Shown: positions 1 through 5,113 of the stretch, in pieces
How the letters are laid out: the number at the start of each line of letters is the position of its first letter
Position numbering within the stretch: position 1 is the first letter of the stretch
NCBI GenBank assembly: GCA_051893155.1
Contig: JBJFGY010000102.1
Coordinates: 1-6,264, forward strand
From: UBA6448 sp051893155
GTDB lineage: Bacteria; Bacillota_I; Bacilli_A; RF39; UBA660
Length of the DNA stretch: 6,264 nt
Direction: 5' to 3'
Notes under the pieces: model-generated
What the model was told of the DNA's origin: nothing
The model's input: only the letters and a program-made list of their open reading frames with translations
The model's database searches: none
Position numbers and translations under genes: made by a program

Positions 1-33
1 TATTAAAAAATATTATTTATTTATATATTAAAT

Positions 34-297
34 CTATTTAAAAAATGTTGGATTATTTATTAAATTACTAGTAGTGCTAGTAGTTTTTTTTGTTTGTCTA
101 TTAAGTATATTATTACTATTTTTTAATACTAAATTATTTCCATTTTGAAAATATTTTAATATTTTTTTTGTATTTCCAAGCATTGGTTTAACATTTTCAT
201 AAATAGGAATAACTTCTTTTACTATATTAACTGTTTTTGAAAGACCTGATATTACTTTGGCAAGAGTAAGACCAGTTCCAACTACATTTGAAAACAT
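34..297 (-). CDS. YqfQ/VrrA-like small protein (87 aa)
   Basis: Small basic protein of unknown function. Its N-terminal half (about residues 10-50) is a run of amphipathic helix with the pattern KTVNIVKEVIPIYENVKPML followed by KKILKYF. This resembles the short conserved core of the YqfQ/VrrA family of Firmicutes (IPxxxxVKPxxxN); the match is from memory of the family pattern, not from a search. The C-terminal third is low-complexity and rich in Asn, Lys, Thr and Ser, with a TTSTTS tract encoded by a 9-bp tandem repeat (67-84). An upstream in-frame GTG at 306 would add three residues, but the Shine-Dalgarno AGGTG (304-308, minus strand) overlaps that GTG and sits 6 nt before the ATG at 297, so the ATG is preferred. 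It is divergent from the pilus platform gene, with 95 bp between the two starts. It could also be an unrelated lineage-specific protein. Confidence 0.6.
   Translation of the reverse strand: MFSNVVGTGLTLAKVISGLSKTVNIVKEVIPIYENVKPMLGNTKKILKYFQNGNNLVLKNSNNILNRQTKKTTSTTSNLINNPTFFK
62..91 (+). terminator. Possible rho-independent terminator inside an antisense coding end
   Basis: On the plus strand, 62-71 pairs with 77-86 as a 10-bp stem (one T-G wobble) around the loop TAGTG, and the T tract at 84-91 follows directly. This has the geometry of an intrinsic terminator for rightward transcription entering from outside the window. It lies within the 3' part of the leftward YqfQ-like gene and coincides with the 9-bp tandem repeat encoding TTSTTS, so it may be a by-product of that repeat. 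The stem has only two G-C pairs and is weak. Confidence 0.3.
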
Positions 298-313
298 AAT
301 TATCACCTATTAA

Positions 314-319
314 ATTATA
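314..319 (-). promoter_or_regulatory. -10 element for the leftward YqfQ-like gene
   Basis: Read on the minus strand this is TATAAT, a perfect consensus -10 hexamer, 17 nt upstream of the ATG at 297. No convincing -35 box is found 16-18 nt upstream. Transcription would begin near 307, close to the Shine-Dalgarno itself, so the leader would be very short. In a genome this AT-rich a chance TATAAT is common. Confidence 0.35.
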
Positions 320-361
320 TGATAAAAAATAAATGTAGTACTAGAAATAAAAAAAAAATTA

Positions 362-370
362 TGCTATACT
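362..370 (+). promoter_or_regulatory. Extended -10 promoter of the pilus platform/prepilin peptidase unit
   Basis: TGCTATACT is an extended -10 (TGn plus a 5/6 match to TATAAT). No good -35 lies at the expected distance; an A-rich tract (about 348-358) occupies the spacer. Predicted start of transcription is near 377, leaving a short leader with AGGAG at 380-384, 8 nt before the ATG at 393. With the minus-strand -10 at 314-319 it forms a compact divergent promoter region. Confidence 0.55.
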
Positions 371-392
371 TCATATAGTAGGAGTATAAACA

Positions 393-1961
393 ATGAATGA
401 AATGAAAAAAAATAATGTTTTTATAGAAATAGTTTTAGCTTTAGCTTATATACCAGTTTATGCTGCACGTGGAATTAAATTTGTTTTATATGATATGTGG
501 GTTTTACTTTTTAATTATTTAAGTTGGCAATTAGAAAAAACAGTTAATGGAGTAACTAAAAAAGAAGAAAATTCTCGTGAAGAGAATGAAAGAATGTATC
601 AAAAAACTAAAGGTAAAATTAAGAAAAAAGAAAAAATATATAATTATAGTAATGCAACTTTAGCAAGGTATGAAAAAATGAAAGTTGCCCTTGAAAATGA
701 TTTGAGAACTAGTGGTGCAACTAGAAGCAAAACGCCAAACGTTTATGAGTTTATAGTTCGAAATGTTAAAGGAAATAATCAAATATTTAGGGGTACTATG
801 ACTGGTTTTTCAAAACTTGATATTAATTCGTTTTTAGTTAATGAAGGTTATGAAGTTTATGATATTAAAACTTCTAAGGTATTAAATTTTATTAATGCCG
901 ATAATAATTCTATATTTGCCAAAAAGATTTCTACTAAGGATTTAATATTTTTCTTAACTCAACTTTCTACTTATTTAAAAGCAGGAATTACTTTAAATGA
1001 AGGTATGAAAATATTAACTACTCAAATGAAAAATAAAGATCGTCAAAGAACATATAAATCTATTTGTTATGAACTTTCTTTAGGAGAAACTTTTTCTAAT
1101 GCTTTAGCTAAACAGGGAAATTTATTTCCAGCATTGTTAATAAATATGATTAGAGCAGCTGAAGCTACTGGAACACTCCAAGAAACTCTTGAAGATATGG
1201 GTAATTATTATACTGAAGTAAATAATACGCATAAAGAAATGGTTAGTGCTCTTACTTATCCAGTTATTGTATTGTTCTTTTCAATTATAGTAGTTACATT
1301 TATTATAATTTATGTTGTTCCTCAGTTTACAAAAATATATTCCCAACAAGATGTTCCTATTCAAGGATTAACATTATTTTTAGTTAATTTATCGGAATTT
1401 TTATCAAATAATTTAGTTTTATTGATTTTACTTTTTGCTCTTACTATGTTTATTTTATATGTTGCTTATAAAAAGGTAAAAGCATTTAGAACTGCAGTAC
1501 AAGAAATATCTATGAAAATTCCGGTAATAAAAAATGTTATCATTTATAATGAAATATCAATATTTGCTAAAACTTTTGCATCATTACTTAGAAACAATGT
1601 TTATATTACAGATAGCATGGATATTTTAAGTAAAATAACTAATAATGAAATATATAAAGCAATAATGTATAAAACAATTGATAATATTGTTCAAGGTGAA
1701 AAAATATCTGATGCATTTAAAGATCATTGGGCTGTACCAGATGTAGCCTATTATATGATTGTTACTGGTGAATCTACAGGACAACTTGCTGATATGATGC
1801 AAAAGGTAAGTGATTATTATCAAGTTATGCATAAAAATATTGTAAATCAATTAAAAAGTTTAATTGAACCAATTATGATTGTAATGTTAGCCGGAATGAT
1901 TGGGGCAATACTTCTTGCTGTCATTGTTCCAATGTTTACATTATATAATAATATTTTATAG
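393..1961 (+). CDS. Type II secretion/type IV pilus platform protein (GspF/PilC/ComGB family)
   Basis: Polytopic inner-membrane platform protein around which a type IV pilus, competence pseudopilus or type II secretion pseudopilus is assembled; it couples the cytoplasmic ATPase to pilin insertion. Residues 118-170 look like the usual short GspF N-terminal region (YEFIVRNVKGNNQIFRGTM, with an EGYEVYDI end). T2SSF domain 1 spans about 184-311 (FFLTQLSTYLKAGI, FPALLINMIRAAEATG, then a long membrane span ending VVPQF). Domain 2 spans about 386-516 (FAKTFASLL, MIVTGESTGQL, and IEPIMIVMLAGM leading into the last span). Hydrophobic segments lie near 290-310, 340-358 and 492-515. Unusually, about 115 residues precede the normal N-terminus: a hydrophobic stretch (9-46) and a Lys/Glu-rich, probably helical linker (48-105). 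Typical members are about 350-400 aa; this one is 522. The start is fixed by AGGAG 8 nt upstream. The next gene begins 7 nt downstream and encodes the prepilin peptidase, which supports a fibre-assembly role. Which fibre is built cannot be told. Confidence 0.93.
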   Translation: MNEMKKNNVFIEIVLALAYIPVYAARGIKFVLYDMWVLLFNYLSWQLEKTVNGVTKKEENSREENERMYQKTKGKIKKKEKIYNYSNATLARYEKMKVALENDLRTSGATRSKTPNVYEFIVRNVKGNNQIFRGTMTGFSKLDINSFLVNEGYEVYDIKTSKVLNFINADNNSIFAKKISTKDLIFFLTQLSTYLKAGITLNEGMKILTTQMKNKDRQRTYKSICYELSLGETFSNALAKQGNLFPALLINMIRAAEATGTLQETLEDMGNYYTEVNNTHKEMVSALTYPVIVLFFSIIVVTFIIIYVVPQFTKIYSQQDVPIQGLTLFLVNLSEFLSNNLVLLILLFALTMFILYVAYKKVKAFRTAVQEISMKIPVIKNVIIYNEISIFAKTFASLLRNNVYITDSMDILSKITNNEIYKAIMYKTIDNIVQGEKISDAFKDHWAVPDVAYYMIVTGESTGQLADMMQKVSDYYQVMHKNIVNQLKSLIEPIMIVMLAGMIGAILLAVIVPMFTLYNNIL

Positions 1962-1964
1962 GTG
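1960..1964 (+). promoter_or_regulatory. Shine-Dalgarno overlapping the upstream stop; sets the prepilin peptidase start
   Basis: AGGTG shares its first two bases with the TAG stop (1959-1961) of the platform gene and lies 4 nt before ATG at 1969. The same frame stays open upstream to an ATG at 1900, but that start would lie inside the platform gene, lacks this site and would place an out-of-family extension before the prepilin peptidase N-terminus. The arrangement implies termination-reinitiation coupling. Confidence 0.7.
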
Positions 1965-1968
1965 TTTT

Positions 1969-2715
1969 ATGGCAGTATTAATATTTATTATAGGTGCATG
2001 TTTAGGATCATTTTATTTAGTAGTAGGTAAAAGGCTTCCTAAAAATGAAGATATTATATTTTCAAGAAGTAAGTGTGATAATTGCAATCACACCCTTTTT
2101 TGGTATGATTTAATTCCAATTTTTTCTTATATTTTTTTACTGGGTAAGTGTAGATATTGTCATAAAAAAATAAGTATATTAAATTTTATTATTGAAATAA
2201 GTATGGGTTTACTTTTTTCTATTGGTTATATTTATATGGGATTTTCATATAAATATTTTATTTATTTAATACTTATAAGTTTAGTAATTTTAATTTTTAT
2301 AACAGATTTTTCATATTATATTATTTTAGATTCTCCCCTTGTAATATCAAGTATATTAATAATAATATTAAAACTTATTTATTATGGTTATAAAAAAACT
2401 TTATTTTCAATATTAAGTGGAATTGTTATATTTTTAGTAATGTATTTAATTAAAATAATTGGAGATAAAATCTTTAAAAGAGAAAGCCTAGGTGGAGGAG
2501 ATATAAAACTTTCATTTGTTATTGGTCTTACACTAGATTTTAGATTATCTTTAATATCATTAATATTATCTTCATTTTTAGCACTTCCTTATAGTGTTGC
2601 ATCTTTAAAACTACAAAAAAATAATGAAGTACCATTTGGGCCATTTTTGGTTTCTTCATTATTTATTGTTTACCTCTTTTATGATAAATTTATTAATTTA
2701 CTTAACTTATTTTAA
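1969..2715 (+). CDS. Prepilin peptidase (A24 family, PilD/ComC type)
   Basis: Integral membrane aspartyl protease that cleaves the leader of type IV prepilin-like proteins and, in many relatives, N-methylates the new terminus. The protein begins MAVLIFIIGACLGSF, the usual first span. The N-terminal cytoplasmic domain has KRLP (21-24), the zinc-type Cys pairs C36/C39 and C61/C64, and WYDLIPIFSY (45-54). The catalytic domain carries the two expected aspartates, D113 in ITDFSYYIILD and D178 in GGGDIKL, followed by multiple hydrophobic spans and a VPFGPFL motif (221-227) typical of the C-terminal end. At 248 aa it is complete and of normal length. It is co-transcribed with the platform gene. Retention of both Cys pairs suggests an intact methyltransferase-type N-domain, though activity is inferred. 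Its TAA (2713-2715) overlaps the stop of the convergent microprotein gene, and no clear terminator follows. Confidence 0.93.
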   Translation: MAVLIFIIGACLGSFYLVVGKRLPKNEDIIFSRSKCDNCNHTLFWYDLIPIFSYIFLLGKCRYCHKKISILNFIIEISMGLLFSIGYIYMGFSYKYFIYLILISLVILIFITDFSYYIILDSPLVISSILIIILKLIYYGYKKTLFSILSGIVIFLVMYLIKIIGDKIFKRESLGGGDIKLSFVIGLTLDFRLSLISLILSSFLALPYSVASLKLQKNNEVPFGPFLVSSLFIVYLFYDKFINLLNLF

Positions 2716-2807
2716 CTTGCAATATAGGCAAGAATAGAGGCAGCAACAGATAAAAGCATTAAAATTATAAATGTCCATGCAGCATTTCTTCTAGTTTTTT
2801 TCTTCAT
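2712..2807 (-). CDS. 31-aa single-span membrane microprotein
   Basis: Reading leftwards from ATG at 2807 to TAA at 2714-2712 gives 31 residues: a basic start (MKKKTRRNAAW) and one hydrophobic helix (about residues 12-30, TFIILMLLSVAASILAYIA). A Lys/Arg-rich head and one span predict an N-in, C-out membrane peptide. Support for a real gene is unusually good for this size: AGGAAG Shine-Dalgarno at 2815-2820, 7 nt from the ATG, and a promoter with a near-consensus -35 and an extended -10 just upstream. Its stop overlaps that of the prepilin peptidase by 4 bp (TTAA). The layout (basic head, one span, very short tail) recalls tiny Firmicutes membrane proteins such as those annotated DUF4044, but I cannot confirm homology. 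It has no toxin-antitoxin hallmark that I can see, such as an antisense RNA partner. Function unknown. Confidence 0.72.
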   Translation of the reverse strand: MKKKTRRNAAWTFIILMLLSVAASILAYIAS

Positions 2808-2831
2808 TATTAATCTTCCTTTACTAATAAT

Positions 2832-2860
2832 AATTTATCATATATATTTTACTTTTTCAA
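2832..2860 (-). promoter_or_regulatory. Promoter of the 31-aa microprotein gene
   Basis: On the minus strand, TTGAAA (2855-2860; 5/6 match to TTGACA) is followed after exactly 17 bp by TAAATT (2832-2837; 4/6 match), preceded by TG to give the extended form TGATAAATT. Transcription would start near 2825, giving a leader of about 18 nt that contains the AGGAAG ribosome binding site. It is the only promoter in the window with a recognisable -35. Confidence 0.6.
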
Positions 2861-2905
2861 GATGAAAAAAATTCATATTTTTATATATATTTTTCTTTTT
2901 TTTTA

Positions 2906-2914
2906 TGTTATTAT
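2906..2914 (+). promoter_or_regulatory. Extended -10 promoter of the envelope glycan operon
   Basis: TGTTATTAT is TGn plus a 5/6 match to TATAAT, about 30 bp upstream of the ATG at 2944; transcription would start near 2921. TATAAA at 2912-2917 is an overlapping alternative. No -35 is visible; instead a T-rich tract (2891-2904, including nine consecutive T) precedes it. Ribosome binding is weaker than elsewhere: AGG at 2933-2935, 8 nt before the start, or GGA at 2938-2940. Confidence 0.5.
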
Positions 2915-2943
2915 AAATATAGTTATTGAAGTAGGTTGGATGT

Positions 2944-3972
2944 ATGAAAAAATTTATTAAAACTTTATTAAAAATATTATCTTTTGTCGGCGTTTTTATT
3001 TTAATGATAATTATTACCTTATATAGTAGTTTATTACTTATTTGCTATGGTCCTTCAAAAGAAGCAAGAAATATTTTTACAACAACACTTTTAGAAACAG
3101 GTGCTTTAAAATTTGTTGTTCATTTAGTTTTGCCAAGTAGTACTATAAAAGAAATTGTTAATGCAAATTCTTTAAAAGAAATGAAAGAAGATGTAAATAC
3201 AGAACTTATTAGTATTGAAAATACTCAAAGTGATGATATTGTAATCGAAGAAGTAAATGGAAGTAATTTTCATGGTACAATGATGATTATTTCTAATCCT
3301 AAAAGAGTAAAAGTTGCAACAACATATCCATTTTCTGAATATGGAAAAACTTTAGATAAAATAGTTAAAGAAAATGATGCTATTGGTGGAGTAAATGGCG
3401 GTATTTATCAATCTACTGCGAATAAAGGTGGCTATCCAATGGGCGTTGTTGTATCTGATGGTAAAATTGTTTGGAATAGTCCTTATGGTGTAGGATATTA
3501 TTTAATTGGTTTTGATAATAATGATGTTTTAAAAATTTTATCTTTAAGTGGCTTAAGTACAACTGATGTTGAAAAACTTGTTGCGGATGAAGGCATAAGA
3601 GATGCTGTTACTTTTCAAGAAGAAGCAAGTGATGCTAATAATCATTTTGTAAAACTTATTATAAATGGCGAAAAAAGAGAAAGTAATGGACTTGGTAGTG
3701 GAGCAAATCCTAGAACTGCTATAGGACAAAAAAAAGATGGAACGGTATTACTTTTGGTAACAGATGGAAGAGGTTCGAATGGGCATCTAGGTGCAACAGC
3801 ATCAGATTTAATTGAAGTTATGGAATCTTATGGTGCAGTTAATGCTGCCAATATTGATGGTGGTTCATCTTCAACAATGTATTATAAAGATGAATATTTA
3901 ATGACTTCCGTTACTTTATATTATTCAAATTCATCTTGGCGTTTACCTGAAGCATTTATTATAACTAAGTAG
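2944..3972 (+). CDS. Membrane-anchored phosphodiester glycosidase (NAGPA domain)
   Basis: Predicted extracytoplasmic enzyme of the family named after the mammalian uncovering enzyme, which removes a sugar attached through a phosphodiester. Bacterial members are thought to act on surface glycans or phosphodiester-linked sugars, but the substrate here is unknown. A basic start and one hydrophobic segment (about 8-34) form an uncleaved anchor or signal peptide; there is no clear lipobox. The NAGPA domain runs about 105-342 and shows the family's landmarks: VNGGIY (150-155), GYPMGVVVSDGKIVW (163-177), NPRTAIG (255-261), VTDGRG (272-277) and NIDGGSSSTM (303-312), closing with RLPEAFII. The length of 342 aa is normal. 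An ATG at 2940 is out of frame and stops quickly, so 2944 is the start. It is the first gene of a run of four; the next begins 7 nt after its stop. Confidence 0.9.
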   Translation: MKKFIKTLLKILSFVGVFILMIIITLYSSLLLICYGPSKEARNIFTTTLLETGALKFVVHLVLPSSTIKEIVNANSLKEMKEDVNTELISIENTQSDDIVIEEVNGSNFHGTMMIISNPKRVKVATTYPFSEYGKTLDKIVKENDAIGGVNGGIYQSTANKGGYPMGVVVSDGKIVWNSPYGVGYYLIGFDNNDVLKILSLSGLSTTDVEKLVADEGIRDAVTFQEEASDANNHFVKLIINGEKRESNGLGSGANPRTAIGQKKDGTVLLLVTDGRGSNGHLGATASDLIEVMESYGAVNAANIDGGSSSTMYYKDEYLMTSVTLYYSNSSWRLPEAFIITK

Positions 3973-3975
3973 GTG
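3971..3975 (+). promoter_or_regulatory. Shine-Dalgarno overlapping the glycosidase stop
   Basis: AGGTG shares two bases with the TAG stop at 3970-3972 and lies 4 nt before ATG at 3980. The composite TAGGTG-N4-ATG is the same as at the platform/prepilin peptidase junction. It chooses 3980 over a second in-frame ATG at 4004 and implies translational coupling. Confidence 0.65.
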
Positions 3976-3979
3976 TATT

Positions 3980-5113
3980 ATGAAAAAAAGAAGAAAAAAG
4001 AAAATGACTATTTATAAAAAATCTTTATTAGTATTTGCATTAATTTTATTAATTATATCTGAAATAGTTTTAATATATGTTTCTACTTCTCTAAAAGAAT
4101 ATGAAAATGGTAACATTGATAATTATATTAGCTCATTAATTAAAGATATGAAAAAAAGTGCAAACAATAAAAATATTCAAAAATATTTATCTTATAATAA
4201 TATAGAAAGTATTTACGAAAAAAATCCTTCTTTTGAAGAAGGCTACAAAGAGTTATTTAATGAAAGTAAAATTACTTATAAAGAATCTGATAAAAATGTA
4301 TATGATATTTATGCTGATGATAATATTATTGCAAGTGTAACATTAAATTCTGTGCCAATGCATCGCTTAGGATTATTAAGCTATAATAAATATGATATTT
4401 CTAAAATTGAAACATATAGTAAAAATGGTATTTATAGTGCAGAAGTATATATTAATAGTAATTATGATTTATATATAAATGATGTAAAAGTAAGTGAAGA
4501 TGATTTAGTATCAAAAGAGGAAATAAAAGAATATAGCGAAGCTTATGATAAAATATCTTTACCATACCAAAATCATTATAAAATAACTAATCTTACTAAA
4601 AAACCTAAAATAATAGTTAAAGACAAAGAAAATAGTGTTAATGTAACAAATGAAAATAATACTTACTATGCTCTTGATTATTATTCTACTAACGATAGTG
4701 CTAAAGCCTTTGAAAAACTTACAAATAAAGATTTTGATCCACTTGAATTTGCAAAAAAATGGTCATTATTTTTAACTGCAGATCTTGAAGGAGAAAGATA
4801 TGGTTTATATCAATTAACTCCAAATTTAATTGAAGGAACAAGTATATATAAAAGAGCATATAATTGGGCAACTCAAGTAGATATTACATTTACTTCACTT
4901 CATAGTTTAGATAAAGAAACATTTACAAATATAAAAGTAGATAATTATATTGTTTATAATGAACTTGCTTTTTCTGTAGATATATATTTAGAAAAGAATA
5001 TGACTCTAATAAATGGCGAAAAAAGAGTTGATGTAATAAATGATACCTTCTATTTTGCTTATTATGATGGAGCATATCGATTAATTTCTATGAAAGCAAA
5101 AGGTGAAAAATAA
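3980..5113 (+). CDS. Membrane-anchored extracytoplasmic protein of unknown function
   Basis: I do not recognise a named family. The 377-aa protein starts with a very basic head (KKRRKKK), then one hydrophobic span (about 14-35), predicting an N-in type II membrane protein with some 340 residues outside. The outer part looks like three segments. Residues 40-125 are helical then beta-rich, ending DIYADDNIIASVTLNS. Residues 150-225 contain VYINSNYDLYINDVKV, reminiscent of small beta domains with a 'vyvNg' turn. Residues 250-375 (WSLFLTADLEGERYGL through DTFYFAYYDGAYRLISMKA) have the helix-then-strands layout of NTF2-like domains. These fold suggestions are inference from pattern only. No catalytic motif and no cysteines are seen. 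Being between the phosphodiester glycosidase and the glycosyltransferase-GtrA gene, with 7-nt and 1-nt junctions, it probably serves the same surface-glycan process, perhaps as scaffold or binding partner. Confidence 0.85.
   Translation: MKKRRKKKMTIYKKSLLVFALILLIISEIVLIYVSTSLKEYENGNIDNYISSLIKDMKKSANNKNIQKYLSYNNIESIYEKNPSFEEGYKELFNESKITYKESDKNVYDIYADDNIIASVTLNSVPMHRLGLLSYNKYDISKIETYSKNGIYSAEVYINSNYDLYINDVKVSEDDLVSKEEIKEYSEAYDKISLPYQNHYKITNLTKKPKIIVKDKENSVNVTNENNTYYALDYYSTNDSAKAFEKLTNKDFDPLEFAKKWSLFLTADLEGERYGLYQLTPNLIEGTSIYKRAYNWATQVDITFTSLHSLDKETFTNIKVDNYIVYNELAFSVDIYLEKNMTLINGEKRVDVINDTFYFAYYDGAYRLISMKAKGEK

Noticed and set aside
1..33. Terminator or gene end at the left edge
   Set aside because: The 33 bases are A/T runs without a usable stem or open frame; nothing can be supported.
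298..306. GTG start at 306 for the YqfQ-like gene
   Set aside because: The GTG is part of the AGGTG Shine-Dalgarno that serves the ATG at 297.
1626..1850. Leftward 74-codon open frame inside the pilus platform gene
   Set aside because: It lies wholly antisense to a strongly supported T2SSF domain, its composition (Ile, Tyr, His, Phe rich) is that of an antisense shadow, and no ribosome binding site stands out.
1900..1968. Upstream extension of the prepilin peptidase from ATG at 1900
   Set aside because: It would overlap the platform gene by 62 bp and add 23 residues before the normal first span; AGGTG 4 nt before ATG at 1969 marks the better start.
2716..2732. Hairpin CTTGC-N7-GCAAG just after the prepilin peptidase stop
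   Set aside because: Only 5 bp of stem and no T tract follows on the plus strand; it also lies within the microprotein coding sequence, so it is not supported as a terminator.
2853..2876. Stem candidates TTTTTCA/TGAAAAA and ATGAA/TTCAT before the glycan operon
   Set aside because: The two stems are mutually exclusive, almost entirely A-T, and overlap the -35 region of the microprotein promoter; such pairings are expected by chance in this composition.
3661..5027. A 19-base identical stretch (3661-3679 and 5009-5027) encoding INGEKR in two adjacent genes
   Set aside because: Both copies are in frame within a plausible beta-turn peptide and the surrounding sequence is unrelated, so convergence plus low-complexity composition explains it better than a mobile repeat.
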